A stretch of 64,000 nt of DNA from Sphagnum compactum. Taxonomy: Eukaryota > Bryophyta > Sphagnopsida > Sphagnales. Shown in pieces: positions 1 through 11,025 of this stretch. The position numbers and the translations under genes were made by a program. The stretch covers positions 7,306,213 to 7,370,212 of the forward strand of contig OZ234493.1 of assembly GCA_965153455.1 (NCBI GenBank). Direction: 5' to 3'. Below the pieces are notes generated by a model. That model was not told the DNA's origin, made no database searches, and worked only from the letters and a program-made list of their open reading frames with translations. Position 1 is the stretch's first letter, and the number at the start of each line of letters is the position of its first letter.

Positions 1-2250
1 CACAAAAACTTCACAAAAAGTTGGTAATGGCAACCATGCTACTACTACTACTACTACTTCACAATCACCCGATTTTGTTAGCTCAACTTGAACTCACTCG
101 ACATGGCCACTTTCAAACAACAAAAGGAAGAAAACAAAGGGTCAATCTTTTTCTCTCTTTTATTTGCATTCTACTACGTAATTGTTACAATATTATTCTC
201 ACATTTTATGCAGGTGGGGGTGGGCTATAGGTATAACTATAATAGTTTGCATGGCATTCACAAACCAAAATACTCCCTTTAGAACCAAAGAAGGCCATGT
301 GATATATACTATACTATATACCTCTTGCCCCCTCCCCTCACCTCCTCCCTTCTCCCCCCCCCCCCCCCCCCCCCCCATTGATTGGTTTTTTGTGGGTCCA
401 TTGCATGGGTCCATCCTTCTTTAGAAAGTGATCCATTGAAATTTGTGAGAGATTTTGTCTTTCTTTCCCCATTTTTTGGCAAAAAACTATGATAAAAATG
501 TTGTAAAAATGTCTCATTATGTTAAAGGGTTAGAGTTCAAAGAACTTACCAAAGAAAAACTACTTATATTTATTACCAAGATTTCATAAATTCTTTGTTT
601 ATTGTCAATGTGTAATTTTGAAAAATAAAATAATTATTTGGCATTCAAATGTGAAACTTTAAAATGTATTATAATACTATGGGTGGTGACAATATAATAA
701 GTCACCTTCACCTCCTTACTATTTTTCTTTAAAACAAATGGGTTAACCAATCAAAATAACATGGCAAAATTGGATTGGCTATTTAAAGAAAATATTTAAC
801 CAAAAACATCATTTGTACATATCAACAAAATTTTTTATGACCATTGCATTATCTTAATATCTAAAGATAGATTTAAAGATTTTCCCATAAATATGTTATT
901 TCAAATCTTTTAAAAATCCATTAAACAACAAAATCATTGGTTACACTACTATATATGAAAGTGTGTTTGGGTTCTTTGTATTCATTAGATTCATTTCAAC
1001 TTATCCCTATTTTCATAATATATTATGAACATTTTTGTATAAATACACTAAACATATTTTTACATTAAATTGACTTGCCATTTTAAAAGATTAAATATCA
1101 AATAATGATTACATTTTTTTGTGTTAATATATTGTGATTGCATTTCATTTATGTCAAGGTGTGAATAATTTATGTCATTTTAAAAGTGTTTCAAATCCTT
1201 TATAAAATGAAAAAAAACAATGAGAACTATGTTTTGAAAATGTTTTTTGTATATTCCATATTCATTTTGACTCCATGTTGTAATGCATTACTAGTGACAT
1301 TCAACTAATTAATTAATGAAAAAGATGAATTGATTTTAGGAAAATTAAATTCCATTCAAATGAGAATATTGAATGACATTACATGAAATTTCAATTGAAA
1401 TTGAAGAGAAATAGGATGCAAATTAGTGGAAAACATATTAAAATTCCATTCATGAATATGGTGTTCGAATTTTATTTTTTTAGAAAAACATAAATTTGAA
1501 AAGACACCTTTCCATGCAAAATTGTAGTCACGAAGTACAATTTTTCTGCATTTCAAATTTATATGAAGATGTGGACACCGAATGTGATGCCAATAATGTG
1601 AAGTTTAGGTAGATTTGAGAAGTTTAATACTTGACCTAATCAAATCTTTGAAAATTCTGAACAAAGGATTAAAAAATAAAATCATGCTGAGTATATTTGG
1701 TACTAATAAATAAATAAATATGAAATAATAGTTAATTATTAAAAAATAATTAAACATTTAGTTACTATGAAATAATTAATTATTCTAAATGATTATTCGG
1801 ATAATAATTTATCTGAGTATTCCTTATTTAATTAATTCTGAAACATATGATTAATTCTGAAATATCTCAATAATCTGATTTAGGTAGTTAATAAAAGAGT
1901 TACGGTTAATAGTTAATGACTATTCATTAATAAATATTTTATTCAGCTAATGAATAATAAATAATAAATTCTTGAGAAATTAAATTGTCTAGTTACGAGT
2001 GATGATTAATTAAAACTGATTTAATTTTTACTTAATAAATAAATAAATAATCATAATATATTAAATTTAATGGAAAAATGGATCAATTATATGTATTTAT
2101 GAATATGTTTTGTACATGTCTTTTTAATGTGTCCCTTTTGACTTAAAACTGACCCCGATCAGTCAAAATTCACAATCCAAAGAAAAATCTGCAAGTTTGT
2201 AAGGAAGGAAGTTTTTGTAGAACCGACATAGCCACATGTCATTGTTCTTC
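1..2250. other. AT-rich intergenic DNA without a recognisable gene
   Basis: No open frame here resembles a known protein. The sequence is strongly AT-rich; from about 1640 to 2120 it is made almost entirely of short TTAAT/AATTA words that recur in both orientations, as in old decayed repeats. A homopolymer C tract sits at 354-376 after a pyrimidine-rich stretch. Confidence 0.6.
354..376. repeat. Homopolymer C tract
   Basis: An uninterrupted run of about 23 cytosines, preceded by a C/T-rich stretch. Its exact length may be unreliable because such runs are prone to slippage and sequencing error. Confidence 0.9.
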
Positions 2251-2365
2251 GTATTGTGTTTTGGGTTTTATTAACATGGCAAAGTTCGGAAGGGTGTCAT
2301 TGTTCGTATTGTGTTTTTGTTTCTATCAATATTAACACCACCAAGTTCGGAAAAGGGGGTATTGG
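2250..2365. repeat. Imperfect tandem duplication of about 60 bp
   Basis: The words CATTGTTC, GTATTGTGTTTT, ATTAACA and AAGTTCGGAA occur twice in the same order about 60 bp apart. This is a short diverged direct duplication with no coding content. Confidence 0.6.
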
Positions 2366-2645
2366 TATAGGTACCACCTCTTTCGTTCTTTCTTTCTTTG
2401 ATGGTCAAAAAAGAGCTTGAATTGAGTGACAAATGATTGTTCTGAGATCCTTGGGACAAACACACAAACAATGAAAGGGGTGCTGAAAATGGGTTTTGGG
2501 TGGGACCAAGTGAGGACCAAGCTTTGCCTGACAAAGTGGGAAATTATGGAGCTTTGTCGGCGCAAAACTAAAGATGAAATTAGAAACCTTCTTCTTCCCA
2601 TGGATCATTTTCGTAACTATACACATTTCCATTTTGTTTTTTTGT

Positions 2646-2667
2646 GGGGGGGGGGGGGGGGGGGGGG
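2646..2667. repeat. Homopolymer G tract
   Basis: A run of about 22 guanines. Just downstream (2700-2780) are several CCCTAA words, that is, degenerate telomere-like motifs. Confidence 0.9.
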
Positions 2668-3008
2668 TTAGGGTTCTATGGTCGGTGTTTAGTGTTCACC
2701 TATTCACCAACCCTAACCCTAACCTGAGATTGTTTGTGTGAAGAATGAAAGATTGGACCACCAAAACCCTAACCAAGAGTGTGAATCAACAGCCACTAGT
2801 GCAGCATCCATTGAAAGCCTCTTATGACTTGTTTGCACCCACCATTCATCCCTCATCCTGGACTGGTGGCTGGTTGGTTCACTCTTGCCCTAAACTCAAG
2901 AACTCATCTTACCTTCCAGCCATTTTCGGCAACCACAACCGAGTCATGACAATTTTCCAATGAATGATGTGCTGGTAGCCGTTCGTTCATTCTGGTCGGG
3001 ATTTTGGG

Positions 3009-3300
3009 CTTCATTCTTCACACAAACATCTTGGGTTTTAGGGTTAAGGTTCATTCTTCACACAAACACCAAGATGTTTAAGGTTAAGGTTCATTCTTCA
3101 CACAAACATCTTGGGTTTAGGGTTAAAGTTCATTCTTCACACAAACATCTTGGGTTTTAGGGTTAAGGTTCATTCTTCACACAAAGATCTTGGGTTTTAG
3201 GGTTAAGGTTCATTCTTCACACAAACATCTTGGGTTTAGGTTTAAGGTTCATTCTTCACACAAACAGCTTGGGTTTAGGGTTATTTTTCATTCTTCACAC
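3009..3300. repeat. Tandem array of about 40-bp units carrying telomere-like motifs
   Basis: Seven to eight units follow one another. Each contains TTCATTCTTCACACAAACA, then TCTTGGGTTT, then AGGGTTAAGG, so every unit embeds a variant of the plant telomere motif. Unit length is 39-41 bp. The second unit (about 3061-3090) carries the central segment in near-inverted orientation (AAACACCAAGATGTTT). The last units drift in sequence. The 67-residue frame across the array is only a read-through of the repeat. Confidence 0.9.
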
Positions 3301-3698
3301 AAATATCTTTCTTGGGGGTTTCCAATGGCTGGGTTCTGGACACCATCATCTGCTGGATGAGCTTTCATGAATCCAGGTCCAACATGAAGTCAAATCTGCA
3401 CAACATACCTGGGCTTAGAGTGAGTACACAGCAGCTTTTGGGCATTTCAAGCCCACTCACTGTTGGTGCCAGAGCTTTGTTTTCACTATGAAGAGCACAC
3501 AGACCCACAATGGTATGGACATGGGGAATGAGTAGGTACTACTTTTTGTGTTTACTTCGCACCCAAAGTGTATCCCTTTTGTTCTATTCTTCTTGTCATA
3601 ATATAATGACCTTTTAGGTAGACATTCCATTGGGTTTTGAGAAATGGCCTTTGCAGGGGTGGGCCTGTATGATGGGCCTTTCCGCCAATTCCACCAAA

Positions 3699-4212
3699 AA
3701 TTGCATTTTCGTAATTTCTCACCGTAAAGGCCCACTTTGATCATTACGCCAGATAATGCCCTAGTAGCACAGCATTGCACCCCAAACCTAGACATGACTG
3801 AGAATTGCATCTTGTAATTTCTCACTGTAAAGGCCTGCTTTAATCATTATGCCATATAAAATGGCCTAAATAGAATGGCATTACACCCCAAACCTGGACA
3901 CGACTGAAAATTGCACTTCGTAATTTCTCACTGTAAAGGGCCTGCTTTGATCATTATGCCAGATAATGCCCTAGTAGCACGGCATTACAACCCAAACCTG
4001 GACACGACTGAGAATTGCATTTTGTAATTTCTCACTGTAAAGGCCTGCTTTGATCATTATGCCATATAAATGGTCTTAGTAGAACGGCATTACAACCCAA
4101 ACCTGGACACAACTGATAATTGCATTTCATAATTCTCACTGTAAAGGCCTTGCTTTGATCATTATGCCAGATAATGCCCTAGTAGAGTGGCATTACACCC
4201 CAAACCTGGCAC
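3699..4212. repeat. Tandem array of about 104-bp units (five copies)
   Basis: Units start near 3699, 3803, 3909, 4013 and 4118. Each has the order AATTGCAT, TAATTTCTCACTGTAAAGG, GATCATTATGCC, CTAGTAGCACGGCATTAC, CCCAAACCTGGACACGACTGA. The copies differ by scattered substitutions and short indels. A related single fragment with AATGCCCTGGTAGCAGGGCATTA lies near 5845-5880. Open frames on either strand are by-products of the repeat. Confidence 0.92.
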
Positions 4213-6672
4213 TCTGCCGTTGGTTCACGGGGTGTAATGCCCTGTTGCTAGGGCAGGGAGAACTAACCCTACACAGACCATATCCCCTAAATTCTACATT
4301 CAGAAGCCTTGGATGGATGGTGGGTGGACAGGAAACACTTTTTCATTGGGTTTCAATTCCACATGGTTAGCAGAGTTTCTGGTCTTACTACTTACTAAAC
4401 AACTTACTATAGCCTTAACCTAGGTATTAACCATTTAAATGGAGTTAGACTATCCACTCAACTTCAGATTTTAGAGAATTTTTGGATAGAAAATTCTCAC
4501 ATTTCTTCAATAGGTAGTAAAAACAAAGGGACGAACACCTGAATTGTGTTATTACGAATGAGCCCGAAAATTGACATCTGACTTTTGAGTGTTAGTGATC
4601 CCTCAACCCCACTCACAAACATGAAAAATTGGACACTACAAGGTGAGAGACTACACCATTAGTTCTATAGATTTTGGAGGCATGCCATGAGATTACAAAT
4701 ATTTCAATAATGGCAAGCAAACAACTCCAGCACCTTTGGATGAAAACAACAACACTGCACCTTCTAACTAACTGTGAAAACCACTCCCTCCTCGGGAAGA
4801 GGAGAGGGGGCATACTGCTTATTTCTTAACAATGGGGAGAGATCTTCCACCAGTAAGTAAAGCATAAGATCCCCAAGAGTGGGAGAATTCTTCTGCCAAT
4901 ACTTAAACATCAGATCCTCAAAGGCATAAGATCCCTCAGACACACTCTTGAAGAGTAGGTGTAGTAGCCCACCCCCTCTTACACCTTGGGAGCGATGTAT
5001 GTTTAGGTTAATGACAACCTCCTCTGCATGCTTTACAATGGGTAGCGCCTGCAGGTGGAGGACATTCACAAACTGTGGGGCTGGACTTGCCAACTAGTTC
5101 ATCCTAAGGTCCCATATTCTGAGGATGTCCCCATACCAGGGCTTTACCCTACTACTTGTAAATCCCTGGACAACGTCAGAAAACACTCATCTATTCTCCA
5201 CAAAATTCTGAAAAATTGGATGTTTTTAATCACTATTAAAAATACTCTGTTATAAGGTGGGGGGAAAAATACATATTCCCAACTAGCCTAGAGTTAAGGT
5301 ATTCCAAAAGAGCAGAATCAAAGGAAAAAAAGTAAAGAGCAAGAGAAGAGAGAAACCACACCAAGATTTTACAAGACCATGTCACTCAAAACCAAATGTC
5401 TATAAATGCATGTTCAGCATTTTCAAAGCTTAATTTTACTATAACATCCTTAACTTCAATGACAACCTAACCTTCATGCATCCATAGAATAGAAAAAATA
5501 AACAGTCATGTTAGCTATCCATTTGCACCCAGATCATTTTTTTCCAACATGGAATAGGTCAAAAGTGACTCATCCTACCATATAAACAACTTCTGTTTTT
5601 TGGCACATCTACTATCATAAAACTAATTCATTTGGCATTCAATCACCTAACCATATTAGGTGATTCCATCATCTCTCATTACTTCATTTAAACCAAGCGT
5701 GAAGGGCAAAGTCACTACACAATGAACTTGCAGGCAAGCATTGCATTTTGCAAAATGCCCCCACACTGGGTGGCCTAGCATGAGGGCCCTCCCGCTCATG
5801 ACAAGATAGTATATAACATAATTTCCGACCATACTGGCCTACATCAGGTAATAGCCCTGGTAGCAGGGCATTAAACCCAGGACCAAGGGTGGAGTGTAAT
5901 GCCATGTTGTCATTACATCACCCTACACTTAAAATCCCACAATTAGTTAATTCCCATTGAGAGGATACAGATTGCTTGCCCAAAGATACACTTACCAAAC
6001 AAACTTACAGAAAAGAGCAAGAAAAATGAGAAGTATATCATGAGAATGGAAGATAAAATTGAAGGTGAAACAAAAGCAAGAAGTCCAAGAAAACTTAATG
6101 AGTAGAAAGAATAAACAATGTACACATAATAGACACAATGCAACACAAGAAAAGAGACACACCTACAGAACATATTCTCAAAACAACAAAACATAGACAA
6201 TATCAACAACATACATGGCAATGTATGCATTCAAAACCACAGAAATCACCAGAAGCACGTCCACATTTACCACATGTAACCAGCAGAAAATACTGAATAT
6301 TTTGGTTGAGCATATGATAAGACTAAAAAGTTATGGTACAAAGACTTTATGCCACACTGGGAATAGCCTGTAAGTATGAGTATCACAAGTGTAATTGCTC
6401 TCCAGAAAATGGGAGCTATTTGTATATGACTGCTGCTATCATTATGTACGTTTGAAACTTTAATGGCTAGACAAAGGGTTCTTAAACTGGATAGTTGGCT
6501 CTTGACAAAAATGTGTTTTCCCGCATCAATAATAGGAATTTTTAGGTGTAGAAATTCAGATAAAGCAACAAGACTCTTACTACATTACACTATGCCGTTG
6601 CAAAAACAGACTTTGTGCACATTATCAGATTTCTGTACATGTTATTCTCTTTAGAATTCTATTGAATAAGTA
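4213..6672. other. Intergenic DNA downstream of the GW-rich gene
   Basis: No frame here resembles a known protein. The stretch 4213-4280 continues the wording of the 104-bp array, and 5690-5910 contains a diverged relative of it. The part closest to 6673 would hold the 3' untranslated region of the minus-strand gene; no clear polyadenylation signal was fixed. Confidence 0.45.
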
Positions 6673-9134
6673 TCAGTAGAGCTTGGTAGCATGAGAGAAG
6701 GTTGGTGGCATACCCCACACTTGCTTTGTACCCCACTGCTTTGCACTTGAGAGGTGCATGTTACTGTTCCGCCCTTGTTGACAGGTAGAGTGTTTTGGAA
6801 ATGATCTTGGATCCTGTCTCCTTGCTTGCAACAACTCAGGTGCTTCTGTGTAAGATGCCCATTGTGAATTGTCAACATGCACCTTGCCTGATCCTGCCAC
6901 AAAAAAATAAAGTCAATTCCCTGAACAGTCGGATTGATGTTTTTCAGCATGCAAGAAAGCTGCAGAACTGTCAGTCAAATATGTGTACTGCTAATAAAAC
7001 TTCTACCTACAGCAATACTTTCACAGTAAAGCAATATCTCATCATGTCTGTGTCACATGCCACATCCACCAAATGCTGGAAAAAAGAATAACTGCCATCC
7101 CCGGATGGTGTGACTTGAAACCAAAAATGCTATTTCAGGACATGGGAAGAGCTGAACTTACCATGATACAAATTGTTTGTCGTGTAGGAGGGACAACCAG
7201 CTGTCTTGGGGACATTGGAGTCTTCTTGTGGAACTACATCAGTGTAACAGGGGTAATCATCCCATCCATATACATGAGCAGTGCCACGATTTTCCTGGAA
7301 ATTATTTCCCCAGGCTGCCACCTGAGCAGCTTCAGCTGCTATTGGTGGCTGAGTTGTAGTAGGGCTCAGACATTCATTCACTGCTCCACTCCCCCAACCT
7401 GATATATGTCCAAAAGGCAGAGCCCCATCATTCAGTCTGCTTCCAGCTTTACCCTCCATTCCATCATTAGTCCACATAGTTTGGCAGGCCATTTGAATCC
7501 CCCCATCATTGTTCCAACCATCATGTGCTGCCAATGACACAGGCCAGCTTGTTACAGGCTCAGGAACTGGCAATGGTTCCCATCCCCAGTTGTCTGTTTT
7601 GGGTAACATATCTGGTGGTTGGGCATCTATAGCACCCCAACCATCACAGTGCACCACATGGTTTTCCCAGCCTGATGGCACTACTGGCAAATTTCCCTCC
7701 CATCCATTCATACTTGCCATGCCGTTGACCTCCGGTATACCTAAGATCACTGGGCTGTGAGGCCGAGGAGGAGTTGCAACATTTTCATGGATGTAACCCT
7801 TTTTTCCTTCTGCAATAGAATTGCAGATGTCAGCAGATTCTGGAACACTACATGAAGTTCTTGTGTTCCAGTCAATGTTGTTATCAATGTAGAGGTCGGG
7901 ATTAAAATCCAAGCAAGATTGAGTTGAGCACTTTCTCTCTTTGGCCAGCTCCCAAGCTTCTTTTACACCAGAGTCATCCCAGTTGATGACACTCAGGATA
8001 TCAGCTTTACCATACCAATCACCAGTTGGTTGATCCCATTGTGAACTCAAGTTCTCTGGCAAGGCTGCACATGTAGACAGCAAACTAGAATAAGTCAAGA
8101 TACCACGAATTTACATGAGCGTAACACCCAAAGAAGCCTACCCCAGCCAAGGAATCAAGCACAGCCTCCAAACACTTAAGCCCAAAATGTTCCCTGATAA
8201 TGCTACAGTATTGTGGAGTCTCGATGGCTTCAGAAGAGAAGACATGCATCACTCACTGTATTGGAAGAATGAAAGAACATGAATCAATCCAAATTACATG
8301 CTCTGCAAAGTTCTTTTACATTAATTGCACACAATGACATCTCTAGGTCTTGTAAGTAATCATGTGTGTTCTGTCATGGCATGTAAAATGGTTCTACAAG
8401 ACCATTGTACAAGCACTTCAAGGCCTCTATCGTGCGGTTCCTGTTAATAATTCCAATCGATTTGTTCCACAAAAATAGCACTGGATGCCTAGGGTTCCAA
8501 CTCCTCTATCCTGTGGTCCCTTGTAAAATTCTGATAACTTTGTTCCACAAAAATAATGCTGGATGCCTACAACATCAACCATCATGCTGAGACAGGAACC
8601 AATGATATGCTTTTGAAACTTTCAACTGCAGACTATGAAGTCAGTTTCATAAGACAGAAATGCTTTGAGATATTTCCTCAGCCTCATACAATTCAACTTC
8701 ACTTCCGGAGAAGAAAGGTCTCAACAGCATGCACAGAAGTCTGCACAATCCACGACTTGCTTTTCTCTGTCTGTGTCTCTCACGTTTCACAAACCAATCT
8801 GGAAACCAACTCAACACCAGAATGCTGTCACAAGTATGTGCATTGTGCATAATCCTTTTCCTCTTTCCCCATGTTCAATAGTATGAATTGTGGTGTTGGT
8901 GTATCAGTAAGACTTGCCAAGGTTGATTTGGGCCAGAAAAGGTGCATAACATGGAGAGAAGAGGTTGTTGACACACAAGGTTTGGAAAAGGCTTGGGTGG
9001 TGATGCAAACCTTTGATGTCATACTGTGAGTTTCTTGGCACAGGCACTTTGTCATGACGTTTCCAAGTGGACTCCACACTGGTGGAAAAACTATCCCGTT
9101 TCCGTCCCCTCCCAGATCCACGCCTGCCTCCCAT
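6673..9134 (-). CDS. Tryptophan-rich protein with many GW/WG motifs, three predicted exons
   Basis: I do not recognise the family by name. Predicted minus-strand exons are 9134-9011, 8064-7162 and 6893-6673, giving about 415 residues. The start sits in a strong context (CCACCATGG) and opens a basic, Gly/Arg-rich N-terminus (MGGRRGSGRGRKRD). Junction phases agree throughout: exon 1 leaves one base, exon 2 begins with two and leaves one, exon 3 begins with two. The exon 2 donor (G|GTAAGT) and exon 3 acceptor (TTTTTTGTGGCAG) are strong; the exon 1 donor (AAAG|GTTTGC) is weak, so exon 1 is the least certain part. Residues about 42-100 hold GDWYGKADILSVINWDDSG and a later DLYIDNNIDWN segment, which look like a conserved domain. 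About 20 tryptophans occur, many in GW or WG pairs spaced 10-25 residues apart in acidic, Gly/Asn-rich sequence. Such spacing is typical of Argonaute-hook proteins, but AGO binding is inference only. No zinc finger or enzymatic motif is visible. Confidence 0.62.
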
Positions 9135-10490
9135 GGTGGGCTGTGCAATGTGCCACTTGAAACTAGATACTTTAGTCTTCACAACACCTACCGTTTCCCC
9201 CCAAACAAAGACTCTTTTAACCAAACCCTCAGAAGAAATAAATCCTACAAACATAACACAAGAAAAACACACACAGGAAATAGAGAGAGAGAATCAGAGA
9301 GACTACTAAAACAAGGCTTTTCTTTTCTTCTTTCCAGAACCTTCTTCTTCTTCTTAAGGACGTACGATGCCACATTACACAGAATTGAGAAGAGACTAAA
9401 CGGTTTTCATATGTTGGAAAATAACAGAACCAGAGTACTATCTATACTGAGCAAGACCACCTTTGCTTCACTAGGGACCTGAAGTTCTCTGCAAAGAATC
9501 CGAGAGCAGCAACAGCAACGTACCTGTGTTATTTCTTTGTTTTTTTGCTCAATTACAAACGAGTCTCTCCAGAAGCAGGAAGAAGAATTGAAGCGCGTGT
9601 CTGCAAGCTTGTTTCTTGATGTCTTTTCTCTACTTCCTGACGATGATGATCACCGTCGTCGTCACTCGACGGCCTCTTTTTCAATAACCCTAAATGTGCA
9701 AACTCTTACGTTTTCCACTCCCTAAAACAGCTTCCGCGCTTGCTTTCGCGCTCCAGAGAAGCTTTCTCCACAAACGAGGCAATTTTACAACATGATCGTG
9801 AAGCAAAAAACCCCGCGTCTGTCTGCGGATTCCAATTTGCACTCCTCCTTCCAGCCCGAGCAAAGAGAAAAGAAACTGCTGGAAACCGCAAACCGAAAAT
9901 CCCCTCCGCTTCTCGAAAGCCTTTCACCTCGTACGTTTGGCTCTAGATGATGATCGATGATCTAGCAGAACACCACAAAAGAAACTGCGCAACCACAAAA
10001 ATATATGTACAACTCTCCTGCAAACGGTTATTCAGCACCGCTTCAAAAACAGGAGACTACAATAGACTCCGAAATCAAGGGAATTCTTTCTTTTTCAATT
10101 TCTTTTTCTTTTTTTCTATATACGTCTGTGTTTCCGACCGCGTCTCTGGAAGATTTCCAGCAGAGAAACGCAAAACAGTAGGGGAAAAGCACGCACACAG
10201 AAGTAATGCACACCGAAGGAAAAAAAAATCCTGACCAGGACTAAACCAGCACCAAAACAGGAGAAAAAAACATGTCTGTGCGAAGAAGCGAGTGTTAAAG
10301 AAGCGGAAAGCATGCTCTCGTCTCCCGAGGCTTCACGACAAACACAAAAATTCGCAACAAAACGGCGCATTAAAGAGAGAAGCGAAAAAAAATATGCGCG
10401 CGCGCGCGCGCGCGTACCAACAACATACCAACAAAAGGGGCGCCGGAGACGTGGCCGAAGGCGGCGGGAGAAGAAGAGGAAACGATGACA
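9135..10490. promoter_or_regulatory. CpG-rich upstream region of the GW-rich gene
   Basis: This stretch lies immediately 5' of the minus-strand start at 9134. From about 9480 to 10490 it is much richer in CG dinucleotides than the surrounding DNA, and it contains pyrimidine/purine-biased tracts (CTTCTTCTTCTT near 9340) and a (CG)n run. It most likely holds the 5' untranslated region and promoter. No TATA box or start site could be fixed. The short frames here are compositional by-products. Confidence 0.4.
10395..10414. repeat. (CG)n dinucleotide repeat
   Basis: About ten CG dinucleotides in a row inside the CpG-rich region. Alternating purine-pyrimidine tracts of this kind can adopt Z-DNA. 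Confidence 0.9.
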
Positions 10491-11025
10491 CCTCGCGGGA
10501 TTAGTAACAAAATCCAGAACTAATCAGTTCTTGTGACTTACTAATCTCTCGTGATTAGTCACAAAATATAACCGTAAAATCTCACTAACCAGTTCCCGTA
10601 ACTTACTACTCTTGCGCGATTAGCCACAAAAACATAAACGTTAAGTTTCACTAAAACCAGTTCCAGTAACTTACTAATCTCTCGTGATTAGTCACAAAAC
10701 ATAGTTCCAGTAACTTACTACTCTTGCGGGATTAGCCACAAAAACTATAACGTTAAGTTTCACTATAACCAGCTCTAGAAAGTTACTAAATCTTGCGTGA
10801 TTAGTGACAAGACATAAGGTAAAATAGCAATATAACCGGTTCCTTTAACTTACTAATCCTGTTGTGATTAGTTACAAAAACATAAAGACTAAATCTCACT
10901 ATAACCAGTTCCGGTAACTGACTCATCTCGCTTTATTAGTGACAAAACTGAACACAAGATCTCACTAACCAGTTCCGGTAACTTACTAATCCTGTGCGAT
11001 TAGTGACATGACATGACATAAAATC
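10490..11025. repeat. Tandem array of about 60-bp units (about nine copies)
   Basis: Units have the pattern TTACTAATC, then (T/G)CGTGATTAGTCACAAAA, then a short variable part, then CTCACTAACCAGTTCCGGTAAC. The words TTACTAAT and ATTAGT are partly complementary, so each unit can fold on itself. Spacing is 60-66 bp, with one shortened unit near 10690-10745. The array adjoins the CpG-rich region upstream of the GW-rich gene. Confidence 0.88.

Noticed and set aside
3457-3825. 122-residue minus-strand frame
   Set aside because: It reads into the first units of the 104-bp tandem array and has no family resemblance.
9054-9482. 142-residue plus-strand frame
   Set aside because: It is antisense to exon 1 of the GW-rich gene and continues into its upstream region without any family resemblance.
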